Notes under the pieces: generated by a model
What the model saw: only the letters and a program-made list of their open reading frames with translations
Database searches by the model: none
What the model was told of the DNA's origin: nothing
Position numbers and translations under genes: made by a program
Source of the DNA: Halopenitus sp041821145
GTDB taxonomy: Archaea > Halobacteriota > Halobacteria > Halobacteriales > Haloferacaceae
Length of the DNA stretch: 64,000 nt
Assembly (NCBI RefSeq): GCF_041821145.1
Contig: NZ_JBGUBC010000014.1
Coordinates: 6,731 to 70,730, forward strand
Direction: 5' to 3'
Shown: positions 16,295 through 23,897 of the stretch, in pieces
How positions within the stretch are numbered: position 1 is the first letter of the stretch
Layout: every line of letters begins with the position of its first letter

Positions 16295-16576
16295 ATGAAC
16301 TACGGGCCCGACGCGGTGCACGAACTCATCGTCGAGTCCGGGTGGTCGTATCCGGTATCGACGCGACGGCTGGAGCGATCGATGCCGATGGAGAACGTCG
16401 TCATCGACGAGGACGGGAACTCGATGATGCTCTCGGAGCTCCTCCAGAAGGCGGACGTCGAGCGATTCGAGGACCGTGAGGACCTCGAACGGAAGCTCGG
16501 GCCCGTCTGTCGAAGCGAGAGTGATGCCCGCCATATCGGCATCCTCGGGCGGGTTAAACGGACCTTTTTCGGCTAA
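16295..16576 (+). CDS. Conserved haloarchaeal small protein (DUF5789-like)
   Basis: A 93-residue soluble protein with the segments SYPVSTRRLERSMPMENVVIDEDGN and LERKLGPVCRSESDARHIG. The pattern recalls the haloarchaeal DUF5789 family, but I am not certain of the name and no function is known. The ATG at 16295 lies about 27-32 bp after a CTTTATG element. Its TAA stop is followed immediately by the ATG of the next gene, so the two are surely cotranscribed. Confidence 0.7.
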   Translation: MNYGPDAVHELIVESGWSYPVSTRRLERSMPMENVVIDEDGNSMMLSELLQKADVERFEDREDLERKLGPVCRSESDARHIGILGRVKRTFFG

Positions 16577-17695
16577 ATGAACAAACTTCGAGCGCTCTCG
16601 TGGGGCGGTGGCGCCGCGGTGATCCTGTTTGCGGTCTGGGCGATGGTTCACTATGGCACCCCGTCCCGGTTTTTCGCGGCGATCGCGACCGGGATCGTGG
16701 CTGCGGGACTCCCGTACGGCATCGCACGATTTAACCAGGCGATCATCTCGCTTCGATACCGACTCGGCGATCCGGAGAGCGGAATAAGCGACGAAAAGGG
16801 GTCCATATTCGTCTCGCAGTCGTCGATCGACGATCCGCTCGAGACTCTCGAGACGGTCCTCGACAGGGTCACGAGCGACGAGGCGTATGACGAGGTCCAA
16901 CGGGAGGCTTTCGAGGAAGGGCCGGGACTGTCGATCCGACACGGCGGATTTCACAACTCGTTCGTCCGGATCACCGGCGCAGGACGCGTCGTCGTCACCG
17001 GCGCCTCCGAGCGGACCGCGGATATCTGTGAAACCGTCGCCGATGCTTGCTCGCTCTCCTTCGAGCGAACGCGCGAGAACCCGTTTCGCGGGATCCAGCC
17101 GATCAAAGGCGCTCCCCGCGTATTTCTCGGCGTGTTCGTGTTCACGCTTCTGATCGCCGGGACTGCCGCCGTCGGCGCCGGCGCGTATCCGTCCGACGCG
17201 TACAACCCCGCAGAGCGGCTCGTGCTCGTCGGGATCGACGCCCAAGGCGACCTCGATCCGAACGTCTCCCAAACCGACGTCAAGTTATCGAAGGCGTCCT
17301 TCCTCGTGTCGGTCGTCGACGAGGGCTCCATGGAGGTCCGGTGGGCCAAAAATGACAGCGGCCGGGTCACAGAACAGGGGCGAAACGCATTACGGGCCTC
17401 CAGTGACGCCAGATGGCTGCTCGCGTCGGCTCGTGCTGACGACTCGATGACGCCGGAGCAGGCCGCTCGTGCCGACCGGATCGAACGGCGGCTGATCGAG
17501 GCCGAACGCTCCGTCAGCGAGGCGCTCTCGGAGCGAGCCACGGATGGATCGATCGACGAGGAGAACACCACGGAACTCTCACGGCTCGGAGAGCGGTTCG
17601 AATCCGTGGAGAAGGACGACGATCAGAATGCGACGGCGAGCGTCGACCCCTCGGATCCCTTGTCACCGGGAAGCGGTCGATCGATCGCTAGCTGA
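16577..17695 (+). CDS. Membrane-anchored protein of unknown function
   Basis: A 372-residue protein that begins right after the stop of the preceding gene with no spacer. Two hydrophobic segments lie near residues 8-28 and 32-50. A soluble region follows, then a third membrane segment (VFLGVFVFTLLIAGTAAVGAG, about 177-198), and an acidic, helix-rich domain outside or at the surface that ends in a Ser/Asp-rich tail. I do not recognise the family. The tight coupling to the upstream small protein implies a joint role. Confidence 0.7.
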   Translation: MNKLRALSWGGGAAVILFAVWAMVHYGTPSRFFAAIATGIVAAGLPYGIARFNQAIISLRYRLGDPESGISDEKGSIFVSQSSIDDPLETLETVLDRVTSDEAYDEVQREAFEEGPGLSIRHGGFHNSFVRITGAGRVVVTGASERTADICETVADACSLSFERTRENPFRGIQPIKGAPRVFLGVFVFTLLIAGTAAVGAGAYPSDAYNPAERLVLVGIDAQGDLDPNVSQTDVKLSKASFLVSVVDEGSMEVRWAKNDSGRVTEQGRNALRASSDARWLLASARADDSMTPEQAARADRIERRLIEAERSVSEALSERATDGSIDEENTTELSRLGERFESVEKDDDQNATASVDPSDPLSPGSGRSIAS

Positions 17696-17774
17696 CCGGA
17701 TCACGAATTCTCGCGACGTCTCGGGGCTATCGAGTTATCGAGCGGGCGGTTCCGGCCGGGTCACGACGGGGTGA

Positions 17775-18836
17775 TCACTCTCCGAGACGATTCCGGAGGT
17801 CCGCCACCACCGCTTCAGTTCCGGAATCGCCGCCGAGATCGGGAGTTCGCGGCGCGTCCGGGTCGGCGAGTTGGGTGCGAACGACTCGCCGAAGCCGGTC
17901 GCCCACGGCGGATTCCCCGATATCGTCGAAGAGCATCGCGCCCGAGAGGACGGTCGCAAGCGGGTTCGCGATCCCCTCGCCCACGATGTCGGGTGCGCTA
18001 CCGTGTACTGGCTCGAACATCGAGGGTGCATCGCCGTCGACACAGAGGTTCGCCGACGGCGCAAGGCCCATGCTCCCGGCGATGATCGCGCCGACATCGG
18101 TGAGAATGTCGCCAAAGAGGTTCGAGGCGACCACGACATCGAACGTCTCGGGTCGACGGATGAAGTCCATCGCGGCGGCATCCACGAGCAGCCGTTCGAC
18201 CTCCACGCTTGGATATTCCTCGCTCAGTTCCTCGACGACCTCATCCCAAAGCACCATGCCGTACGCCTGGGCGTTGGATTTGGTCACGTTCGTCAGCTTG
18301 CCGTCGCGTTCTTTGGCGGCCTCGAAGGCGGCCCGAACCACGGTCTCGGTTCCCTCCCGGGTGAACACCGCGCTTTGAACCGCGAGTTCGTGATCGAACC
18401 CTTGGTGTTCGCGTCCGCCGACGTCGGCGTATTCCCCTTCGGTGTTCTCCCGGAAGACGACGAGATCGATATCGCCGCCAGCGTAGCCGCGAAGCGGGCT
18501 CTCGACGCCCTCGTACAGGAACGATGGGCGTTTGCAGATCTGCTGGTTGAGCCGCTTTCGGATCGGCAACATCAACCCGCGAAGCGTCACGTGATCGGGG
18601 ATTTCGGGGTGACCGACTGCACCGAGGAGGATGGCATCATGGCCGCGAAGCTGATCGACGCCATCGTCGGGCATCATCGCTCCCTGCTCGAGATAGCGCT
18701 CGCTTCCCCAGTCGAACTCCGTGTACTCGAGTGAGACATCCTCGCGATCAGCCGCCGCATCTAAAAGAGGACGTGAAGCGTCAACGACCGTTTGTCCGAT
18801 TCCATCCCCCGGGATCAACGCGATCTCATAGGACAT
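17775..18836 (-). CDS. Tartrate/D-malate/isopropylmalate-type dehydrogenase
   Basis: A 353-residue beta-decarboxylating dehydrogenase of the IMDH/ICDH/TDH family, oxidising a hydroxy-acid with NAD and Mg. Seen motifs are IALIPGDGIG, DHVTLRGLMLPIRKRLNQ, VVFRENTEGEYADVG, NVTKSNAQAYGMVLWDEV, SNLFGDILTDVGAIIAGSMGLAPSAN and EPVHGSAPDIVGEGIANPLA. The HVTLRGLMLPIRK segment resembles the tartrate/D-malate dehydrogenase branch more than LeuB. It sits 55 bp after the ABC transporter ATPase on the same strand, so a role in using the imported compound is possible. No leuC/leuD is nearby. Confidence 0.85.
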   Translation of the reverse strand: MSYEIALIPGDGIGQTVVDASRPLLDAAADREDVSLEYTEFDWGSERYLEQGAMMPDDGVDQLRGHDAILLGAVGHPEIPDHVTLRGLMLPIRKRLNQQICKRPSFLYEGVESPLRGYAGGDIDLVVFRENTEGEYADVGGREHQGFDHELAVQSAVFTREGTETVVRAAFEAAKERDGKLTNVTKSNAQAYGMVLWDEVVEELSEEYPSVEVERLLVDAAAMDFIRRPETFDVVVASNLFGDILTDVGAIIAGSMGLAPSANLCVDGDAPSMFEPVHGSAPDIVGEGIANPLATVLSGAMLFDDIGESAVGDRLRRVVRTQLADPDAPRTPDLGGDSGTEAVVADLRNRLGE

Positions 18837-18891
18837 TGGTTCCGATCGTCGATCCGGCACCAAAAGCGTTGCGTCGGAGTCGTCTCGGACG

Positions 18892-20040
18892 CTACTGGCC
18901 GGCCGGCGCGGTCAGATCCACGTCGGAGTAGCCGTGGACGACAGACTCTCCAGAGCGGGCGTCGAACAGGTGGACGTCCTCCTCATTGAAGCTCATCGTG
19001 ACGATCTCCCCTTCCGCCGGTTCGATCTCGGTAGGCGTTCGAGCTCGGAACTCCTGGTCGGCGAGATCGAGATAGATGAAGTTGTCCGATCCGACTACCT
19101 CGACGACGTCGACTTCGGCATCGATCCCCTTCTCTTCGGGGACGTCGGCGTTGACCGCGACGCTTTCGGGCCGGATCCCCAAGACGAGATCGGACGGGGC
19201 GTCCCCGACTCCCTTGAGGAACCGCTCGCTCAACTCGTAGTTGAATCCGTCGCCGACGAGCGTCCCCGTGCCGTCGTCGTTGCGTTCGAGGGTGACGTCC
19301 CGGAAGTTCATGCTCGGACTGCCGATGAAGTTCGCGACGAACCGGTTGGCCGGCTCGTGATACACCTCCTTCGGCGTTCCGACCTGCTGGAGGGTCCCCG
19401 ACTCCAGGATAACGATCCGGTCCGCCATCGTCATCGCCTCCTCCTGGTCGTGGGTCACGTACACCGTCGTGATGCCGACCTCCGAGTGGATCCGGGACAG
19501 TTCGGTCCGCATGTGCTTTCGCAGCTTCGCATCGAGGTTCGAAAGCGGCTCGTCGAACAGGAACACGGAGGGCTCACGGACGATCGCGCGCCCCGTGGCG
19601 ACCCGCTGTTGCTGACCCCCGGATAGCGAGCCGGGCTTCTTCTCCAGGAGATCCTCGATCCCCATCATCTCGGCCGCGTTCTCGACGCGGCGGTCGATCT
19701 CCTCTTGGTCGAGGTCCGTACTCAACTGGAGGCCGTAGGCCATGTTGCCCCGGACCGTCTTGTGGGGATACAGCGCGTAGGACTGAAACACCATCGCGAT
19801 GTCTCGGTCCTTCGGGGCCTTCTCGTTTATCCGCTCGTTCCCGATCCGGATCTCTCCGTCCGTGATCGACTCGAGTCCGGAGATCATCCGTAGCGTCGTC
19901 GATTTGCCACAGCCGGAGGGACCGACGACGACGATGAACTCGCCGTCCTTAATGTCGAGGTCGAGTTCCTCGACCGCGACGATCGTTTCGGCCTGCGTAT
20001 CGTACACCTTCGTTACGTTGTCGAGTTCCAGTCGTGCCAT
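18892..20040 (-). CDS. ABC transporter ATPase, MalK/UgpC family
   Basis: A 382-residue ATP-binding subunit for carbohydrate import. Walker A GPSGCGKST is near residue 40, signature LSGGQQQR near 138, Walker B VFLFDEPLSNLD near 158, and the H-loop in YVTHDQEEAMTMADR. The C-terminal 140 residues form the MalK-type regulatory OB/TOBE domain (LGIRPESVAVN). It belongs to the locus with the two permeases and the lipoprotein; a 127-bp gap with tandem repeats separates it from the upstream permease gene. Confidence 0.95.
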   Translation of the reverse strand: MARLELDNVTKVYDTQAETIVAVEELDLDIKDGEFIVVVGPSGCGKSTTLRMISGLESITDGEIRIGNERINEKAPKDRDIAMVFQSYALYPHKTVRGNMAYGLQLSTDLDQEEIDRRVENAAEMMGIEDLLEKKPGSLSGGQQQRVATGRAIVREPSVFLFDEPLSNLDAKLRKHMRTELSRIHSEVGITTVYVTHDQEEAMTMADRIVILESGTLQQVGTPKEVYHEPANRFVANFIGSPSMNFRDVTLERNDDGTGTLVGDGFNYELSERFLKGVGDAPSDLVLGIRPESVAVNADVPEEKGIDAEVDVVEVVGSDNFIYLDLADQEFRARTPTEIEPAEGEIVTMSFNEEDVHLFDARSGESVVHGYSDVDLTAPAGQ

Positions 20041-20053
20041 GGTTATGCCTGAT

Positions 20054-20103
20054 GTTCGGTCGTGTGTTCGGTCGTTCGTCGTGCGTTCGGTCGTTCGTCG
20101 TGT
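20054..20103. repeat. 19-bp tandem repeat between permease and ATPase genes
   Basis: Two complete copies of a 19-bp unit (20066-20084 and 20085-20103, differing only at the last base) plus a partial copy from 20054. They lie in the 127-bp non-coding space upstream of the ATPase gene, just outside its start. They could bind a regulator or tune differential expression within the transporter locus, or be slippage DNA. Confidence 0.6.
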
Positions 20104-20167
20104 TTCATCGTACGTGTATCATTGATCCGGAATCGGTTCGACCAGGCTGATAGCATACTGATCGCCA

Positions 20168-21010
20168 TTATCCGCCCGGTGACCCTCCTAGCCCGGCGCC
20201 GATGTACCGGCGCGACAGGCCGTAGAATATCACCGGCGGGGCGACGAGCAGGACGAGCGACGCCATCAGCACGTTCCACTCACGGAGCACGTCGCTTCCG
20301 ATGATGTAGTAGATGGCGACCGTCGCGGTTCGGACGTTCTCGTCGCTCGTCAACACGAACACCCACAGGAAGTTGTTCCAGGCGGTGAGGAACGCGAACA
20401 GCGCGGCGGCCGCGACCGCGGGCAGGCTCAACGGCAGGACGATCCGCAGGAATGCCGTGAACTCGTTGTGCCCGTCTATCAACGCCGCCTCCTCGATGTT
20501 CTCCGGGATCCCCTGTCTAAAGAACCCCTGGAGCAGCCAGATGTTCTGTGGCAACACGAAGATCGACAGTGCGATGATGATCCCCGGGAGGGTGTTCACG
20601 ATCCCGACGAAGTAGAACACCTCGTAGACCGGGATCGTCAAGACGATCCAGGGGAACATGATCGTGAACACGGCGGTGTAAAACAGCGCCTGTCGACCCG
20701 GGAAGTCGAGACGCGCGAAGGCGTATGCTCCCGGAATCGCGAAGAACAGCGAGATGACCGTCGCCGCGATGGAGACGATGATGCTGTTCCCGAAGTAGGT
20801 TGCAAAGGCGAACCGGTCCCAGATCTGCATATACGATTCGATGGTGAGCAGTTCGAACGCCGGGATGAACCCCGTATCGGGGCTGATCGCGGCGATGTTG
20901 GTCAGAATCGAGGTCCGGATCACCCAGTAGTAGGGGACGATCGCCCAAATCATGAAGGCGATCAGCCCAGCGTACAAGAGCGCGCGTGAACGTTTGTTGT
21001 CGTTTAACAT
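20168..21010 (-). CDS. Carbohydrate ABC transporter permease, MalG-like
   Basis: A 280-residue inner membrane permease with six predicted helices (first at about residues 9-32). The EAA coupling loop, which docks on the ATPase, reads EEAALIDGHNEFTAFLRIVLPLSLPA. The FR/PGAYAFARLDFPG segment is also typical. It starts 11 bp after the stop of the other permease, so the two are cotranscribed. Confidence 0.93.
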   Translation of the reverse strand: MLNDNKRSRALLYAGLIAFMIWAIVPYYWVIRTSILTNIAAISPDTGFIPAFELLTIESYMQIWDRFAFATYFGNSIIVSIAATVISLFFAIPGAYAFARLDFPGRQALFYTAVFTIMFPWIVLTIPVYEVFYFVGIVNTLPGIIIALSIFVLPQNIWLLQGFFRQGIPENIEEAALIDGHNEFTAFLRIVLPLSLPAVAAAALFAFLTAWNNFLWVFVLTSDENVRTATVAIYYIIGSDVLREWNVLMASLVLLVAPPVIFYGLSRRYIGAGLGGSPGG

Positions 21011-21021
21011 TAGTAGTCACC

Positions 21022-21969
21022 TCAGACGTAGAGGTCCTCCTCCTGATCGATCGCCTTCACGTACACCACCGCGGCCGACATCGACAACAGCACCATCGCA
21101 AGCCCGACCGTGTACGCCCGCGCGAAGTTGTTGTTGACGAAGGCGACTCGATAAGTGAGGATACTGAGAAGCATCGTTCGCGTCCCGGGACCGCCGCCGG
21201 TCAGCGCGAAGGGCTGGTCGAACTCCGCGATGTTCCAGGCGGTCCGAAGTGCCAGGATGACGATCGTAGGGATCGTCAACCGAGGAACCACCACGTCGCG
21301 GAATCGCCTGAGCCGTCCCGCACCGGCCTGTGCGGCCGCCTCGTACTGTTCCGTGGGAATGCTGGAGAGTGCGGCCGCGTAGATGATCGCGGAGTAGGCG
21401 TAGTCGTGCCACGTCTGGGCGACGATCAGCGAGACGAACGGCCAAAGCCCCGTCGCAAGGAACGACGGCCCATCGACCCCGACGACGCCGAGCAGTTTGT
21501 GGATGAACCCGAAGTTGGTGTCGAGGAACCACATCCAGATGATACCGCCCGCAAGCGGTGCGGAGAAGTACGGCGACATGATCAATGCGCCGACCCAGTC
21601 TTTCGCCGCATCCCGAAGCTCGTTCAACAGGAGTGCGGCGACCAGTCCCATCCCGAGCTGGAGGAACGTAGTTCCGGCGACGAAGACGATCGTCCAGCCG
21701 AACGCGAAGACGAACAGGTCGTTCGTCACGAGCCACTGGTAGTTCGCCAATCCGATGAACTGCCCCGGCTCCCCGATCCGGGTGTCCGTGAACGTCATCG
21801 TGATGCCACGAACGATCGGATAGTAAAACAGGCCAGTGAATGCGATGAACGTCGGCAGGATGAAGAAATATCCTGCCCAGTTTTCTTTGAGACGATCCGT
21901 GAGTGTCCGTTCGTTGAGCCCGTACTCCTCACGGATCGCCTCATCGGAGCGGGCTTCCTGTTGTGCCAT
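21022..21969 (-). CDS. Carbohydrate ABC transporter permease, MalF-like
   Basis: A 315-residue permease with about six helices after a 30-residue polar N-terminus. The EAA loop is EAAAQAGAGRLRRFRDVVVPRLTIPT near residue 207. It pairs with the MalG-like permease to form the translocation channel. It is 171 bp downstream of the binding-protein gene; that gap holds AT-rich sequence next to the start and may carry its own promoter. Confidence 0.93.
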   Translation of the reverse strand: MAQQEARSDEAIREEYGLNERTLTDRLKENWAGYFFILPTFIAFTGLFYYPIVRGITMTFTDTRIGEPGQFIGLANYQWLVTNDLFVFAFGWTIVFVAGTTFLQLGMGLVAALLLNELRDAAKDWVGALIMSPYFSAPLAGGIIWMWFLDTNFGFIHKLLGVVGVDGPSFLATGLWPFVSLIVAQTWHDYAYSAIIYAAALSSIPTEQYEAAAQAGAGRLRRFRDVVVPRLTIPTIVILALRTAWNIAEFDQPFALTGGGPGTRTMLLSILTYRVAFVNNNFARAYTVGLAMVLLSMSAAVVYVKAIDQEEDLYV

Positions 21970-22140
21970 AGTACAACGTGGTGGAATAATTCCGGTAAAA
22001 TAAATGTTTGTACATAGCTACCACGAGACGCGATTTCGCCACGCGGTGCTAGTGAGGCAGGGTCGGTCGAATTCTCGACCCTCGTCAATAGACGCTACTT
22101 CTGTACCGCCCATCGAACGGGCGGACGGGAAACGGGACCT

Positions 22141-23754
22141 CTAGGAGGGAACCTCGCCTTCGTTCTCTTCCTCGAGGCGGGCGAGGACCCGTTCGCGAAC
22201 GAGTCCGGGCGTTTCCTCCGCGGTGTGTTGCCCGGCGATCGCTTCGCTGATCGTCTCGTTGATGTCGGTCCAGCGAATCGGGTCGCTGGGCCAGACGTCC
22301 CACGGGCCACCAGTGTTGGAGTACTGAGCGCCGTACTCGTTCATGTTGGTGATCGCCTGCTCGAAGTTTTGTGCCAGGTCGTAGTTCTCGAGTATGGGTT
22401 CCTGCATGGTGGCCATGCCAGGGATGGACTCGTAGTTTTCACCCCACGCGGGGAGCACGAAGTCCTCATCCTCCATGACGTACTGTGCGAGCGCCCAGGC
22501 GCCGTCCTGTTGTTCGCTTGGCACATCGCTGAACATGCAGTGTGCCTGCTCGAGCCCCCAGACGTGACCGCCGTGTTCGCCCGAGTGACCGCTGAGGTCG
22601 TCGATGCCGATCGCGTCGCCGAAGTCCTCGTCGAGTTTCGGGTTCGGCAGCAGCATGAAGTCGCCATCCCCGTCGTGCCAGCCGATCTGGGCGCTCTCGT
22701 CGACGGAGTACCACCGGTTCGCCGTCGGCGTCGCGTAGGTGAACGAGGCGACCTGGCCGCTGATCATCAGCGCCGGGATCGCCTCGTCGCCGCGCTGTGC
22801 GGACTCGTCGCTACTGAATTCGTCGGCGAGGTTGACGCAGGCCTTGATCATCCCGTCGGTCTTCTGACGGTCCTCCTCCATGTCCTCGTTGTTGATGACC
22901 ACATCGGGATCGTCCCCCGGACCGCGGATCCACGGGTCGGTGCCGCCCTCGTAGGCGGTCCGCGCGTAGCCCCAGTAGGACTCGAGGTCGCCCGGAACTC
23001 CAGTCTCCTCGTAGGGGATGATATCCTGTTCCTCGTTGATCTGCTGGAGCGTCTCGTAGAACTGGCTCCACGTCTCGAGGTCCGCGAAGGGATCGTCGAC
23101 GCCGGCCTGCGAGAACGTCTTCGGACGAATGCCGAGGTTGCTGTTGGTGTGACGGATCGCGCCCACGGACCAGAAGTAGTCGCGGAAGTTCGCGACCTGC
23201 TTGCTGGCAGCCGTGAGGTCGTCGGGGAACGAATCGCTCTCCTCCATGAAGGAGGCGTGATCGACGAGTCGTCCTTCCTTGAGGTACTGAATCCCGAGCC
23301 CACCGGCCTCCGCGAAGGCCGGCACGTTACCGGCGGAGACCGACGAGGTGAGCGTGTTCGCGATGTCACCGTAGGAGGCCGTCTGGAGGTCGACTTCGTA
23401 GCCCTCGTTCTTCGAGGCGAAATCCTCCATCGAGCTCTGGAAGTGTTCCTGGATGTCGGCGTTCTCGGCGCCGTTAGCGGAGAGGAAGGTGAACGTGACG
23501 GTGTCGGTGCCGCCACCGTTGCCGTTGCCGTCGCCGTTACCGTTTCCGTTTCCGTTACCGTTTCCGTTTCCGTTACCGTTTCCGTTTCCGTTTCCGTCGC
23601 CGTTACCGTTTCCAGTACATCCTGCAAGCGCCCCCATCGCGCCGGCGCTTGCGACGCCGGCGGTGAACTTCACGAAGTCCCGGCGTGAGGACCCCTCATC
23701 CTCTGCATGCATTTCATCCGTCGTCGTTCCGTCTCTACTGTCACGTTGTGACAT
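22141..23754 (-). CDS. Sugar-type ABC transporter binding lipoprotein (Tat-exported)
   Basis: A 537-residue extracellular solute-binding protein. The N-terminus has a twin-arginine signal (SSRRDFVKF, Arg24-Arg25) and a lipobox LAGC with the lipid-bearing Cys46. It is followed by a Gly-Asn/Gly-Asp repeat linker (about residues 47-85) that tethers the binding domain to the cell surface, a common haloarchaeal design. The rest is the periplasmic-binding-protein family 1 fold. Located first in the transporter locus, with a TATA at 23781-23790. Substrate unknown; neighbours suggest a sugar, sugar acid or polyol. Confidence 0.93.
   Translation of the reverse strand: MSQRDSRDGTTTDEMHAEDEGSSRRDFVKFTAGVASAGAMGALAGCTGNGNGDGNGNGNGNGNGNGNGNGNGNGDGNGNGGGTDTVTFTFLSANGAENADIQEHFQSSMEDFASKNEGYEVDLQTASYGDIANTLTSSVSAGNVPAFAEAGGLGIQYLKEGRLVDHASFMEESDSFPDDLTAASKQVANFRDYFWSVGAIRHTNSNLGIRPKTFSQAGVDDPFADLETWSQFYETLQQINEEQDIIPYEETGVPGDLESYWGYARTAYEGGTDPWIRGPGDDPDVVINNEDMEEDRQKTDGMIKACVNLADEFSSDESAQRGDEAIPALMISGQVASFTYATPTANRWYSVDESAQIGWHDGDGDFMLLPNPKLDEDFGDAIGIDDLSGHSGEHGGHVWGLEQAHCMFSDVPSEQQDGAWALAQYVMEDEDFVLPAWGENYESIPGMATMQEPILENYDLAQNFEQAITNMNEYGAQYSNTGGPWDVWPSDPIRWTDINETISEAIAGQHTAEETPGLVRERVLARLEEENEGEVPS
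23511..23613. repeat. Hexanucleotide repeat coding the Gly-Asn linker
   Basis: A run of near-identical 6-bp units (GGAAAC/GGCAAC/GGCGAC types on the minus strand) codes the flexible Gly-Asn/Asp linker of the binding lipoprotein. Changes in unit number keep the frame, so linker length can vary between strains. Confidence 0.75.
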
Positions 23755-23780
23755 ACGAGAAGGTCTTACACCGTGGGTGG

Positions 23781-23790
23781 TAAATAATTA
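23781..23790 (-). promoter_or_regulatory. TATA element of the binding-lipoprotein gene
   Basis: An AT-only decamer, read TAATTATTTA on the minus strand, lies 27-36 bp before the ATG at 23754. Further out, the heptamer ATTATCC occurs twice as a direct repeat (about 23787-23793 and 23808-23814), which could be part of an operator in this divergent promoter region. Confidence 0.45.
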
Positions 23791-23822
23791 TCCATATTTG
23801 TTCATGGATTATCCGGAGAGAG

Positions 23823-23866
23823 ATCACCACGTCCTACACAACACATCACCACGTCCCACACAACAC
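23823..23866. repeat. Two 22-bp tandem repeats abutting the chaperonin TATA box
   Basis: The units 23823-23844 and 23845-23866 differ at one position. They end immediately at the TATA-like ATATTTATT (23867-23875), exactly where the TFB-recognition element and activator sites lie in archaeal promoters. The location suggests a tandem regulator binding site for the chaperonin-like gene. Confidence 0.65.
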
Positions 23867-23875
23867 ATATTTATT
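23867..23875 (+). promoter_or_regulatory. TATA element of the first chaperonin paralog
   Basis: ATATTTATT lies 23-31 bp before the GTG at 23898, which fits a leaderless transcript and decides for this GTG as start. Confidence 0.55.
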
Positions 23876-23897
23876 CGGGCGAGAGCCACGATTGTGT

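Noticed and set aside
22225..23688. 487-codon plus-strand frame antisense to the binding lipoprotein, with a valine/serine repeat tail
   Set aside because: The repeat tail is the reverse of the Gly-Asn linker repeat; the minus-strand protein has a Tat signal, lipobox and the right length.
23821..23866. The same tandem repeat considered as a CRISPR remnant
   Set aside because: The two copies are directly adjacent with no spacer between them, so it is a plain tandem repeat.
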